From Clostridia bacterium (lineage in GTDB: Bacteria > Bacillota > Clostridia > Oscillospirales > Butyricicoccaceae), in the NCBI GenBank assembly GCA_021205365.1, contig JAJPXP010000067.1, positions 1 to 55,532 of the forward strand: a stretch of DNA of 55,532 nucleotides, in the 5' to 3' direction. Shown here in pieces: positions 43,042-51,191 of the stretch. Below the pieces are notes generated by a model. The model was not told the DNA's origin. It searched no databases and saw only the letters and a program-made list of their open reading frames with translations. A program made the position numbers and the translations under genes. Position 1 is the stretch's first letter, and the number at the start of each line of letters is the position of its first letter.

Positions 43042-43608
43042 ATGGTACTCTTACAATTATTTTTGGAGTTTTTTAAAACCGGCCTGTTTGCACTTGGCGG
43101 CGGTCTGGCAACGCTTCCATTCCTAAAACAGATTGCGCTGAAGTATTCCTGGTTCTCTGTCAGCCAGCTGACAGATATGATCGCAGTTTCGGAGTCTACG
43201 CCGGGCCCAATCGGTATCAATATGTCTACCTATGCCGGGTTTCATGCGGCCAGTGTACCGGGAGCCATTGTTGCAACCCTGTCGCTGGTTTTGCCATCCT
43301 ATATTGTGATTCTGATTGTATCCCATTTCATGGAAAAATTTCGTGATTCCCCACTGGTCAACAATGTTTTCTACGGTATCCGTCCGGCAACCGCCGGTTT
43401 GATTGCGGGCGCTATGTTTGAAGTATTTCTGCTTTCGCTGTTCAACATAAATGCTTTTCAGGCAAGCGGCTCTATCCTGGATCTTTTCCAGTTCATACCG
43501 ATTGTGGTTTATGTGATCGCGCTTATCGGTATCTTCAAGCTTCCAAAGATTCATCCGATCGTATTTATCATCGGCGGCGCCGTACTGGGCATTGTTCTTG
43601 GATTATAA
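43042..43608 (+). CDS. Chromate transporter, half-size subunit 2
   Basis: A 188-residue partner of the preceding gene: LFALGGGLATLPFLKQIALKYSWF and SESTPGPIGINMSTYAGF are the same CHR motifs with opposite-half differences. It lies 3 nt after the first subunit, with GGAGGG in the end of that gene, so equal amounts of the two halves are expected. A terminator follows. Confidence 0.9.
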   Translation: MVLLQLFLEFFKTGLFALGGGLATLPFLKQIALKYSWFSVSQLTDMIAVSESTPGPIGINMSTYAGFHAASVPGAIVATLSLVLPSYIVILIVSHFMEKFRDSPLVNNVFYGIRPATAGLIAGAMFEVFLLSLFNINAFQASGSILDLFQFIPIVVYVIALIGIFKLPKIHPIVFIIGGAVLGIVLGL

Positions 43609-43625
43609 AAATGCAGACAAAAGAG

Positions 43626-43665
43626 AGACGTGTACGGAAAAGCCACACCATACACGTCTTTTTTC
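43626..43665. terminator. Terminator between the chromate transporter and the SpoIIM-like gene
   Basis: AGACGTGTA and TACACGTCT pair around a 16-nt loop, followed by TTTTTC on the plus strand. It overlaps the last bases of the convergent gene. Confidence 0.8.
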
Positions 43666-44263
43666 ATGCTCCAATTAAGCCAAGCAGTACCGGAACCGCC
43701 AGCAGCCGCCACAAGGCTGATCCCATCAGCAACACAACGCCTATCATGAATGCACCACGATTGCGCTTCAATGCGGGAAAATATCCGTTTCTTTCCCGCG
43801 TCATGCCAACATCCAGTACAGCTGTACACACCAGCAGCATGGCAGGCAGCCAGAAAACAGCAGAAATGCCAATTGACACTAGGGAGATATAAATCCCCCA
43901 TAATCCGGATTCTGCCAATGCTGCGGCTGCTGCAAATGCCAGCAGAAATCCACGCAGTGCCATTAAGAGCGCAATCCATAACAACCTGCCGGCTATGGCT
44001 CCAAGCAAAACCGCCGCCAGCATCCAGCCATAGGTTCCCGCCAGACAAGCTACAACCGTACGGATGGTCGGCATTTTTCCGGCGGCATTGCTGGATACCA
44101 GCTGAGCCAGATCACTGACATAGCTTCCATCTGCCTGTGGAATATGCATGCCGGTAAAGCTTCCGGCCAGCACACCGCACAGCAGCACCGCCAAAAGAAA
44201 TGCATACACCGGTGACTGCCGCAGCCGCCGGACAACAGAAAAGCTGAGGATATCTCGTTTCAT
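43664..44263 (-). CDS. Polytopic membrane protein, SpoIIM-like
   Basis: A 199-residue protein with about five helices. The layout agrees with SpoIIM: N-terminal YAFLLAVLLCGVLAGSFTG, an extracellular loop, then LRGFLLAFAAAAALAESGLWGIYISLVSIGISAVFWLPAMLL, which parallels the KG-VVGF and LxSIxPQN segments of SpoIIM (PF01944). Family assignment is by eye and moderate. SpoIIM acts in peptidoglycan remodelling during engulfment. AAAGGGG precedes the ATG. It follows the ProC-like gene by 64 nt and is probably co-transcribed with it. Confidence 0.6.
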   Translation of the reverse strand: MKRDILSFSVVRRLRQSPVYAFLLAVLLCGVLAGSFTGMHIPQADGSYVSDLAQLVSSNAAGKMPTIRTVVACLAGTYGWMLAAVLLGAIAGRLLWIALLMALRGFLLAFAAAAALAESGLWGIYISLVSIGISAVFWLPAMLLVCTAVLDVGMTRERNGYFPALKRNRGAFMIGVVLLMGSALWRLLAVPVLLGLIGA

Positions 44264-44327
44264 CGCCGTTCCCCTTTCCGGTTCCCTGCTAACAAGATAT
44301 TCTCAGCCTGTTTCTGTTATTCTTCTG

Positions 44328-44816
44328 TCATGAAAGCTGCTCTGTTTCAATCTCACCGATAGAACGGAAAATATCCTCAACAGCAGACTTCATATGATTT
44401 GGAAAACGATGGGAATATGTCAGATGGCTAATGTGTCTGCCGTCCTCCGTATCCTCACTCTTTACACAAACAACATGCGTTGCCTTTGCAACACGTTCCT
44501 GTATATATTCACAGCTGCGTCCCGGAATGGTAGATACCAACACGCGTCCACGGGTTGTGCCGCAGACAGACGAAAGCAGCGTGGAAAATTCCTGCTTCTC
44601 TCCGGAAAGAATCATAATTTCTGAACGGAGCATTGAAGCGGAAACGTCCGGTGTGCAGTCAACGCCGAGGCCAAGATAATAGTCGCGCAGCTTTGCATCC
44701 TTCTCTGCAATATGAATATGTTTTCCGGAAACAACGTTATTTCGTAAAATTCCTTCCAGAAGGCGATCGGAGAGCTCAGTTTTGCCGATCATGCCAAGTC
44801 CAATGCTATGTGGCAT
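44328..44816 (-). CDS. Truncated ProC-like NAD(P)-binding protein
   Basis: A 162-residue protein that looks like the N-terminal Rossmann part of pyrroline-5-carboxylate reductase (HSIGLGMIGKTELSDRLLEGIL, then IHIAEKDAK), without the helical C-terminal domain that holds the active site and dimer interface. A complete proC lies at 54238, so this is not the biosynthetic enzyme. ComER-like or regulatory ProC relatives are known in spore formers, which would fit the SpoIIM-like neighbour. GAGGTG lies 8 nt before the ATG; the longer frame upstream is rejected. Confidence 0.6.
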   Translation of the reverse strand: MPHSIGLGMIGKTELSDRLLEGILRNNVVSGKHIHIAEKDAKLRDYYLGLGVDCTPDVSASMLRSEIMILSGEKQEFSTLLSSVCGTTRGRVLVSTIPGRSCEYIQERVAKATHVVCVKSEDTEDGRHISHLTYSHRFPNHMKSAVEDIFRSIGEIETEQLS

Positions 44817-44835
44817 AAGAATCACCTCTAGTATG

Positions 44836-44940
44836 TTTTCCCGCGCAGCGCAGGGAAAGCTCGCATGGCGGATAGCGGATAGGTGAGAAACTATCCGTTT
44901 TTTGTTATAAACATTATAGAGCGATTTTCTCAAATTTCAA
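44836..44940 (-). promoter_or_regulatory. Promoter and structured leader of the ProC-like gene
   Basis: On the minus strand TTGAAA (44935-44940) and TATAAT (44913-44918) are 16 nt apart. The leader of about 90 nt contains two hairpins: CGGATAG/CTATCCG (44876-44897) and TTTCCC-GCGC/GCGC-GGGAAA (44836-44859), then the ribosome site. Confidence 0.6.
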
Positions 44941-44982
44941 CTAAATTTGGGTAAACTTTTTTTATTTTGGAAGGTTGCCAAA

Positions 44983-46356
44983 TTATTCTCCCATCAATTC
45001 CGCCGCTTTGAGGTAAATTGCACATTCAAGTCTCTTTTTCTGTAGTTCACAGCCCATTTCATACGGTGTCTCAATATCCCCGTTCATATTGAAGTTTGCT
45101 GCCGCACAGCCGCCGGAACAGTAAAACTTTGCCCAGCAGTCCTTACATTTCGGTCTGGTACATACATTCAAACGGGAGAAATGATTAGAAATATCCATAT
45201 CAAATTTGCCGTCATCCAGCGTGCCCAGCAGAAACTCCGGATGGCCTACAAACTGGTGACACGGATAGATTTCCCCATCCGGTGTGACTGCCACATATTC
45301 ATAGCCGGCACCGCAGCCGCGCAGACGTTTGATGACACATGGTCCCTGCTGCAAATCCACCATGAAATGGAAGAAGTTGAACCCCTTTCCTGCCTTGCGG
45401 CGCTCCTGCATCACATCAACAAGCTTTTCATATTCCTCTCCGATGCGCGGCAGATCCTTCTCACTGATATCATAACCGGTGCCCGGTTCACTGGTTACCG
45501 GTTCTACAGACAGCTGGTCAAAGCCTTCCTCTGCAATGGCAAGTACATCCTTCGTAAAATCCAGGTTCTTGCTGGTGAAAGTGCCGCGGACATAATAATC
45601 ACGGTCCTTACCACGCTGGGAAACCAGCTTCTTGAACTTCGGGACAATGACATCATAGCTGCCTATCCCTCCTGCAGTCGGACGCATTTCGTCATTGATG
45701 CACTTTCTGCCGTCCAGAGACAGAACACAGTTGTCCATATTCTTATTTATGTAATCCGTTTTCTCATCGTCCAGCAACAGGCCATTGGTGGTGATGGTGA
45801 AGCGGAACTTTTTGTTCTTTTCCTTTTCGAGGGAACGCGCATAATCCACAGTCTTTTTCACTGTTTCCCATGCCATCAGCGGCTCACCGCCGAAAAAGTC
45901 GATTTCAATATTGCGGCGTGCTTTCGACTTTTCTACAACAAAATCAATTGCCTTCTTGGCCACATCAAAATCCATCGTCATACGCTTGCCCATACCGAAA
46001 TCGCCGGTCTCGGCAAAGCAATACTTACAGCGCAGATTACAGTCATGGGAGACATGCAGGCACAGCGCCTTGATTGGCGCTCCGGTCGGAATCGCCGCTG
46101 CAATGTTGATATAATCGTCGTCGGCAAACAGATAGCCATTCTGCTCCAGTTCATACAGCTCATGGTAAGCTTCCTGCAGCTGTTCCAGTGTGAACTGGTC
46201 AGACAGGCTGCGGATAATGTCTTCCGGACACTGTTCCGTCATGCCCGGCGCCACAACAGCGGACAGTGCATAGGCAGCATCATCGACGACGTGAACCGAA
46301 CCACTGTTGATATCCATCAGGATATTGACACCCTTCATGGAAAAACGATGTATCAT
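44983..46356 (-). CDS. scfB: SCIFF peptide maturase, radical SAM/SPASM
   Basis: A 457-residue thioether-forming enzyme. The N-terminal region (about 1-90, starting IHRFSMKGVNILMDINSGSVHVVDD) is a peptide-recognition domain; the radical-SAM motif C106-x3-C110-x2-C113 lies in HDCNLRCKYCFAE; the C-terminal SPASM region holds Cys residues for further 4Fe-4S clusters (GCGAGYEYVAVTPDGEIYPCHQ, CKDCWAKFYCSGGCAA). It crosslinks a Cys in the SCIFF peptide encoded just upstream. The ATG at 46356 gives the family N-terminus, with AGGAG upstream. A terminator-like hairpin separates it from scfA. Confidence 0.95.
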   Translation of the reverse strand: MIHRFSMKGVNILMDINSGSVHVVDDAAYALSAVVAPGMTEQCPEDIIRSLSDQFTLEQLQEAYHELYELEQNGYLFADDDYINIAAAIPTGAPIKALCLHVSHDCNLRCKYCFAETGDFGMGKRMTMDFDVAKKAIDFVVEKSKARRNIEIDFFGGEPLMAWETVKKTVDYARSLEKEKNKKFRFTITTNGLLLDDEKTDYINKNMDNCVLSLDGRKCINDEMRPTAGGIGSYDVIVPKFKKLVSQRGKDRDYYVRGTFTSKNLDFTKDVLAIAEEGFDQLSVEPVTSEPGTGYDISEKDLPRIGEEYEKLVDVMQERRKAGKGFNFFHFMVDLQQGPCVIKRLRGCGAGYEYVAVTPDGEIYPCHQFVGHPEFLLGTLDDGKFDMDISNHFSRLNVCTRPKCKDCWAKFYCSGGCAAANFNMNGDIETPYEMGCELQKKRLECAIYLKAAELMGE

Positions 46357-46373
46357 AATCAAATTACTCCTGT

Positions 46374-46407
46374 CAAAAAATTTCGGGACTGACGCAGGTC
46401 AGTCCCG
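46374..46407 (-). terminator. Attenuating terminator between scfA and scfB
   Basis: CGGGACTGAC and GTCAGTCCCG form a 10-bp stem with a 4-nt loop, followed by AAATTTTTTG on the minus strand. It would keep peptide mRNA well above maturase mRNA. Confidence 0.8.
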
Positions 46408-46434
46408 AGTTTGTTTCTGAATGTAAGATCTGAC

Positions 46435-46578
46435 TTACTTCTCATGCTCGCACTTCTGGTTTGCAACGGTGCAGGAAGTCTTGCATGCGGACTGGCAGGA
46501 AGTCTGGCATTCGCCGCAGCCGCCCTTAGCAGCAGTTTCCTTAAAAGTGCAGGTGTTCAGAGTCTTAATGTGAGTCAT
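46435..46578 (-). CDS. scfA: SCIFF ribosomal peptide precursor
   Basis: A 47-residue peptide, too short for usual ORF cut-offs. It reads MTHIKTLNTC, later GGCGECQTSCQSACKTSCT, and ends NQKCEHEK. The six conserved Cys are at 21, 24, 28, 32, 36 and 43, and there is one extra Cys at 10. Cys32 and Thr37 stand at the positions I recall being crosslinked in the Clostridium thermocellum peptide. AAAGGAG lies before the ATG. The maturase gene follows. The biological role of SCIFF is unknown. Confidence 0.95.
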   Translation of the reverse strand: MTHIKTLNTCTFKETAAKGGCGECQTSCQSACKTSCTVANQKCEHEK

Positions 46579-46617
46579 AATAGATTTCTCCTTTCCTGAA
46601 TAAATCTCAGGCACAGA

Positions 46618-47019
46618 TCATCTGCGCCGTTTTTTCTTTTTCGCCGACGCACCGGGAACGGCTCCCAGCAGCGAGGCAACGAGCAAAATCCCGGATGTTG
46701 TTCCGGCAGCCGGTGCCGAAAATACTGCATCACGCAGTGTAAGCCCCAGCAAAAACAGACAGCCAAGCAATAATATACCAACCAGTATCCCCATCAGAAA
46801 TTTCTGCGCCGGTGCACGCCGCGCACCCCAGAATGCTGCGGACAGACCTCCCAGAAACAATGGCAGATATGCTGCCAGTGGTTCCATCTGTTGTCCCAGT
46901 TTTCCCGATGAAAGCAGCGCCGCCCCCGCCAATGTGCCGCCGAAAATCAGCAGCAATCCCAGCAACATCGGTGCTGCCCAAAAAACAGCCCTGCTGTCCT
47001 TTGCTTCTGTATGATTCAT
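46618..47019 (-). CDS. TIGR04086-like membrane protein
   Basis: A 133-residue protein with four predicted helices and a strongly basic C-terminus (AKKKKRRR). Gly/Ala/Leu-rich helices with GGLSAAFWGARRAPAQKFLMG between helices 2 and 3 fit the TIGR04086 family, which in Clostridia commonly sits between yajC and scfA as here. The function is unknown. Start at the ATG at 47019, with GGGAGGG upstream. Confidence 0.72.
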   Translation of the reverse strand: MNHTEAKDSRAVFWAAPMLLGLLLIFGGTLAGAALLSSGKLGQQMEPLAAYLPLFLGGLSAAFWGARRAPAQKFLMGILVGILLLGCLFLLGLTLRDAVFSAPAAGTTSGILLVASLLGAVPGASAKKKKRRR

Positions 47020-47089
47020 GCCATCCCTCCCGCACTTTGTTCTCAGGAACACATTACGCGGAAAATGCAAAAATCATACATGAATTTTG

Positions 47090-47392
47090 TTATTCTTCAT
47101 CTTCAATAACGTTACGGATTGCCCATTTTTGGAAACGAATCCGGGTACTGCCGCTGGTTTCCAGAACAATGTCATCGTCATTAATCTTAACAACCCGTCC
47201 TACAACGCCACCAATCGTACAGATCTGATTGCCAACTACGATGGATTCACGCATTGCTTTGTCCTGCTTCTCACGCTTCTTCTGCGGACGAATCAGCAGA
47301 AAATAGAACAGCACAATCAGAACAACCAGCGGAAGAAAAGAAACATATGCACTTGCATCTGGCATTTCCATATCCAGTAAAAAATTCATCAT
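47090..47392 (-). CDS. yajC: Preprotein translocase accessory subunit YajC
   Basis: A 100-residue protein with one N-terminal helix (SFLPLVVLIVLFYFLLIRPQKKREK, about residues 17-41), then a small beta-rich cytoplasmic domain (GNQICTIGGVVGRVVKINDDDIVLETS). YajC associates with SecDF during protein export. AGGAGGTG lies 11 nt upstream. First gene of a minus-strand group with the TIGR04086-like gene, scfA and scfB. Confidence 0.93.
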   Translation of the reverse strand: MMNFLLDMEMPDASAYVSFLPLVVLIVLFYFLLIRPQKKREKQDKAMRESIVVGNQICTIGGVVGRVVKINDDDIVLETSGSTRIRFQKWAIRNVIEDEE

Positions 47393-47492
47393 TTTTGGAT
47401 TTACACCTCCTGTCGAAAAATTACAATATATCAATTATAAACAATTAGCTCGAAAATTACAAGTATTTTCCCCTCGTTTGTCTGACAATTGT

Positions 47493-47521
47493 TTGTACCC
47501 TTTCGCAAAAGCTGTTATAAT
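47493..47521 (+). promoter_or_regulatory. Promoter of the PEBP gene
   Basis: TTGTAC at 47493-47498 and TATAAT at 47516-47521 are 17 nt apart. Confidence 0.75.
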
Positions 47522-47556
47522 AAATGTACCAAATCAAAAAACAGGAGGTTCCACCT

Positions 47557-48054
47557 ATGAAAGTAACAAGCGCAGGCATTATAAATGGTTACTGGGATGA
47601 CCGCTTTGGAAAATTCAGCAGTGACCTTGCCGCAGATGGCAAGCCGATCCGTTCCGTTCCCTTTTCCATCACAGATGCGCCGGAGGGAACTGTCAGCTTT
47701 GCCGTTGTTCTGGATGATCCTGACGCCATTCCGGTATGCGGTTTCACATGGATTCATTGGACAATCTGCAATCTGACTGATACAGAGGTTGCGGAAGATA
47801 TCAGCCGCAACAATCCGGATTTCATTCAGGGCTGTACCAGTGAGCACAGCGCTGTCAGCCATGAGTCCATTGAAGAAGCTTCCTGCTATGGCGGCATGGC
47901 TCCTCCGGATAAAGATCATGAATATGACCTGACAGTTTATGCACTGGACTGCATGCTGGATTTACAACCGGGTTTCTATCTCAATGAGATGATTCACGCA
48001 ATGCGCGGGCATGTACTGGATCATGCGCGTGTTTCGGCAATGTACCGGGCATAA
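47557..48054 (+). CDS. YbhB/YbcL family protein (PEBP fold)
   Basis: A 165-residue phosphatidylethanolamine-binding-protein-like protein: GKFSSDLAADGKPIRSVPFSI at the start, LDDPDAIPVCGFTWIHWTICN as the ligand-pocket signature, and PPDKDHEYDLTVYALD. Bacterial members are cytoplasmic and of unknown function. GGAGG precedes the ATG at 47557. It stands alone. Confidence 0.9.
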   Translation: MKVTSAGIINGYWDDRFGKFSSDLAADGKPIRSVPFSITDAPEGTVSFAVVLDDPDAIPVCGFTWIHWTICNLTDTEVAEDISRNNPDFIQGCTSEHSAVSHESIEEASCYGGMAPPDKDHEYDLTVYALDCMLDLQPGFYLNEMIHAMRGHVLDHARVSAMYRA

Positions 48055-48077
48055 TATTGTAAAAAACGCTTTCACGC

Positions 48078-48106
48078 AAAGGCTCCCTCAGACCAAGGGA
48101 GCCTTT
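48078..48106. terminator. Bidirectional terminator between PEBP and epimerase genes
   Basis: AAAGGCTCCCT and AGGGAGCCTTT pair around 7 nt; only a short T run, so moderate strength. Confidence 0.7.
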
Positions 48107-48124
48107 GCACTATAATTTATGTAC

Positions 48125-49012
48125 TTATGATTCCGTAATCGTTGTAGAGAACGTCAGACTTTCGGTTGCCCCTGGCTTCAAACAGCGCACACCAACCTTG
48201 TTCTCCAGAGCATGATCCAGATAGGCTGCATCCGGCAAGGTACTCCACGGTTCGATGCAGACATAATTGGTATCCTCTCCGGTGTATTTGCTCCAGATGC
48301 CCAGATATGGGAAATCTTCAAAATCCATGCGGATACAGTGTGCAGATGTATCACTCTTTACACTGACGGAATGGTTCTTTACATCGTCCAGGATCAATGC
48401 ATCCAGTGCAAACAACTCACTGGTCAAATACAGTTTTCCATCCTGCAGCGGTACATCACGCTTGTCCTTTGTAATCATCAGCGCCTCATTGTTAATCAGC
48501 GGATGGATCGCATCGCCTGCACCAAAATCAACATAATAATCCGACATCTTCTCGCCCGGCTCTAATGCGACATTGTAGGCATCATGTCCGCCGACTTCAT
48601 AATACATATCTGTATCACCATGATTCGTCGTGATATGCTCCTTTTTGAGCGTTACACCGTCCAGCGTATAACGCACTGTCAGGGAAAAATCAAACGGATA
48701 CATTGGTTTTGTGTAATCGTTGGGTGTCAGGGTAAAATCAATGCTGTCTTCTGTCTGTGCTGTGCAGGAAAATTCCAGATCACGGCCAAAGCCATGCTGG
48801 GTGATGGTGTAATCCACACCTCCGACAGAATAGGTCTTATCCTTCAAACGACCTACGATCGGGAACAGAATCGGTGCATGCCGTGCCCAAATAGATGGAT
48901 CTGCCTGCCATACATATTCCGTACCGGATGTTTTTGACTTCATCGAACTCAGTTCCGCTCCCTTGCTGTCAATCACTACGGTGAACCGCTCGTTTTCAAT
49001 GGTATATTGCAT
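48125..49012 (-). CDS. Aldose 1-epimerase family protein
   Basis: A 295-residue galactose-mutarotase-like beta-sandwich protein: SKGAELSSMKSKTSGTEYVWQADPSIWARHAPILFPIVGRL at the N-terminus, HGFGRDLEF and GGHDAYNV in the middle, and an acidic end region LGIWSKYTGEDTNYVCIEPW. This subgroup (YeaD/LacX-like) acts on sugars not well defined. GAGAGGA lies just before the ATG at 49012; the much longer frame upstream would run into the thi promoter region and is rejected. Confidence 0.88.
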   Translation of the reverse strand: MQYTIENERFTVVIDSKGAELSSMKSKTSGTEYVWQADPSIWARHAPILFPIVGRLKDKTYSVGGVDYTITQHGFGRDLEFSCTAQTEDSIDFTLTPNDYTKPMYPFDFSLTVRYTLDGVTLKKEHITTNHGDTDMYYEVGGHDAYNVALEPGEKMSDYYVDFGAGDAIHPLINNEALMITKDKRDVPLQDGKLYLTSELFALDALILDDVKNHSVSVKSDTSAHCIRMDFEDFPYLGIWSKYTGEDTNYVCIEPWSTLPDAAYLDHALENKVGVRCLKPGATESLTFSTTITES

Positions 49013-49123
49013 AAATCCTCTCTCCATTTCTTCCGCCGCTGTCTGCAGCATTTCTGTTTTTAGTGTACCATTTTCCACCATGTTCGTCAATGACACACAG
49101 AACGTCCTTCTGGTACAAAATAT

Positions 49124-49152
49124 TTGACATTTGAATTTACCTGCCGTATAAT
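49124..49152 (+). promoter_or_regulatory. Promoter of the thi operon
   Basis: A consensus TTGACA (49124-49129) and TATAAT (49147-49152) are 17 nt apart. Confidence 0.88.
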
Positions 49153-49183
49153 AGCCTACAGAAAGACAACTGAACATCGTTCT

Positions 49184-49275
49184 TCAACTGGGGAGCCGCG
49201 GCAAGCGGCTGAGAGTGGAATATTGTGCTTCCTTACTCATGGAACCTGTACGGTTAGTACCGGCGTAGGGAGTTT
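49184..49275 (+). promoter_or_regulatory. TPP riboswitch (THI element)
   Basis: The two conserved halves are visible: GGGGAGCC-GGCTGAGAGTGG (49190-49217), and GAACCTGTACGG then CCGGCGTAGGGAG (49242-49272). TPP binding would favour the terminator at 49305-49340, stopping transcription before thiS. Confidence 0.95.
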
Positions 49276-49304
49276 TGAGGATTTATGCACAGCCAGAATG
49301 TTTT

Positions 49305-49340
49305 AAGACCATCACTTCCAAAGAGCCGATGGTCTTTTTT
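49305..49340 (+). terminator. Riboswitch-controlled terminator
   Basis: AAGACCATC and GATGGTCTT pair, followed by TTTTT, about 30 nt past the riboswitch. Confidence 0.88.
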
Positions 49341-49374
49341 GTTTTTCATTTTTCGTTTGAAAGGAGGAATCCAC

Positions 49375-49569
49375 ATGAAGGTAAATGGTGAAATCATACC
49401 TGTATCGGATGGCCTGACCGTCAGCAGTCTGTTGGAGCAGCAAGGCTATCAGGTCAGCCGCATTGCCGTGGAAGTTAACCGCGAAATTATCCCGAAAGCC
49501 CAGTATGACACGCATATTCTGCACGAGGACGATGTAATTGAAATCGTGTGCTTCATGGGTGGCGGCTGA
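49375..49569 (+). CDS. thiS: Sulfur carrier protein ThiS
   Basis: A 64-residue ubiquitin-like protein beginning MKVNGEIIPVSDGLTVSSLL and ending CFMGGG, with the Gly-Gly C-terminus that is adenylated and converted to a thiocarboxylate to donate sulfur for the thiazole. Strong AAAGGAGG upstream of ATG 49375. First gene of the operon; its stop overlaps the thiF start. Confidence 0.94.
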   Translation: MKVNGEIIPVSDGLTVSSLLEQQGYQVSRIAVEVNREIIPKAQYDTHILHEDDVIEIVCFMGGG

Positions 49570-50378
49570 TGCTGCATTTGACTTTGAATGGAAAACCGCT
49601 CTGCGTACCGGACGGCGCTATGCTGCAGGAAACGGCTCTGGAACAGCTTCCCGGTGCTTCTGTCATCATCCTGAACGGCTTTCAGACAAGCGATAACCTG
49701 GAGCTGCATGACGGCGACAGCATCACTGCCATCGAAAAAGGCGTTATGCCGCCGGAGGATGTACTTGAACACATGATGGCGGCACGGCATTCCCCCTATG
49801 TGCATGAACGCATGAAGCGTGCCTGCGTCGGCATTGCCGGGCTGGGCGGCCTGGGTTCCAATATTGCTGCCATGCTGGCACGTACTGGCGTAGGGCACCT
49901 GATTCTAGTGGATTTTGACACCGTTGAACCCAGCAATCTGAACCGGCAGAATTACTTTATTTCCCATCTGGGCATGCGCAAGGCAGATGCCACTGCAAAG
50001 CTGCTGCACGAAATCAATCCGTTTATCAAAATCGAACACCATAACGTGCGGATTGATGCATCCAATGCAGTGGAATTGTTCGGCGGCTGCGACATTGTCT
50101 GTGAGGCCTTTGACAATCCGGACTGCAAAGCTGAACTGGTTTCCACCCTGCTCAGCGGGACAGAAAATATCCGCATGGTTGCCGGCTCCGGTATGGCTGG
50201 TTATGGTTCCTGCAATGAAATCGTTACCAAAAAGCGTATGTCCCGCCTGTATGTCTGCGGGGATGAAAAAACAGCGGCAGCAAACGGCGTTGGTCTGATG
50301 GCGCCCCGTGTTTCTGTATGTGCAGGACATCAGGCAAATATGGTTCTCCGGCTGCTGCTAGATATCGAAACCCCGTAG
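49569..50378 (+). CDS. thiF: ThiF adenylyltransferase with N-terminal ThiS-like domain
   Basis: A 269-residue protein. Residues 1-65 form a ubiquitin-like domain ([26 protein letters not shown]) that resembles ThiS but lacks a terminal Gly-Gly; residues from about 80 are an E1-like domain with ATP-binding [13 protein letters not shown] and [13 protein letters not shown]. It activates the C-terminus of ThiS. TGATG overlap with thiS. This short fused form is one I recall in other Clostridia. Confidence 0.92.
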   Translation: MLHLTLNGKPLCVPDGAMLQETALEQLPGASVIILNGFQTSDNLELHDGDSITAIEKGVMPPEDVLEHMMAARHSPYVHERMKRACVGIAGLGGLGSNIAAMLARTGVGHLILVDFDTVEPSNLNRQNYFISHLGMRKADATAKLLHEINPFIKIEHHNVRIDASNAVELFGGCDIVCEAFDNPDCKAELVSTLLSGTENIRMVAGSGMAGYGSCNEIVTKKRMSRLYVCGDEKTAAANGVGLMAPRVSVCAGHQANMVLRLLLDIETP

Positions 50379-50415
50379 TATTTTACTTATTTTTACTATA
50401 AAAGGAGATTTTATC

Positions 50416-51180
50416 ATGGCTGATACATTTAAAATCGGTGAACACGAATTTACATCCCGCTTTATCCTTGGCTCTGGCAAATACTCGCTCGATCTCATCA
50501 AGGCAGCGGTAGAGCATGCCGGTGCACAGATCGTCACGCTGGCACTGCGCCGTGCAACGCTCGGCAGCATTGACAATATTCTGGACTATATCCCAGAGGG
50601 CGTAACCCTTCTGCCGAACACGTCTGGTGCACGCAACGCAGAAGAAGCAATCCGCATCGCACGTCTGGCACGTGAAGTCGGCTGCGGAGATTTTATCAAG
50701 ATCGAATGCATTCACGATTCCAAGTACCTGCTGCCGGACAACTATGAGACCATCAAGGCAACGGAGGTACTGGCAAAGGAAGGCTTCGTTGTTATGCCGT
50801 ATATGTATCCGGATCTGAATGCAGCGCGTGATCTGGTGAACGCAGGCGCAGCTGCAATCATGCCGCTTGGCGCACCCATCGGCACCAATAAGGGCCTGCT
50901 GACAAAAGAATTCATCCAGATCCTTGTGTACGAAATCGACCTTCCGATTATTGTTGACGCAGGTATCGGTAAGCCGAGCCAGGCATGTGAGGCAATGGAA
51001 ATGGGCTGTGCGGCAGTTATGTCCAACACTGCAATTGCAACCGCAGGCGACATCCCGGCAATGGCAGGTGCATTCAAGCAGGCTATTGAAGCAGGCCGCA
51101 CGGCATATCTGTCCGGCATGGGCCGTATTCTGGAAAAAGCTTCCGCTTCCTCTCCGCTGACCGGATTCCTGGCTGACTGA
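50416..51180 (+). CDS. thiG: Thiazole synthase
   Basis: A 254-residue TIM-barrel enzyme: [35 protein letters not shown] at the start, [17 protein letters not shown] with the Schiff-base Lys, and [26 protein letters not shown] near the end. It makes the thiazole phosphate of thiamine from deoxyxylulose phosphate, ThiS thiocarboxylate and dehydroglycine. AAAGGAG precedes the ATG. Confidence 0.97.
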   Translation: MADTFKIGEHEFTSRFILGSGKYSLDLIKAAVEHAGAQIVTLALRRATLGSIDNILDYIPEGVTLLPNTSGARNAEEAIRIARLAREVGCGDFIKIECIHDSKYLLPDNYETIKATEVLAKEGFVVMPYMYPDLNAARDLVNAGAAAIMPLGAPIGTNKGLLTKEFIQILVYEIDLPIIVDAGIGKPSQACEAMEMGCAAVMSNTAIATAGDIPAMAGAFKQAIEAGRTAYLSGMGRILEKASASSPLTGFLAD

Positions 51181-51191
51181 GGAGGCACACC

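Noticed and set aside
44876-44904. Hairpin with a T run on the plus strand, looking like a terminator
   Set aside because: No plus-strand gene precedes it; it is better explained as part of the minus-strand leader of the ProC-like gene.
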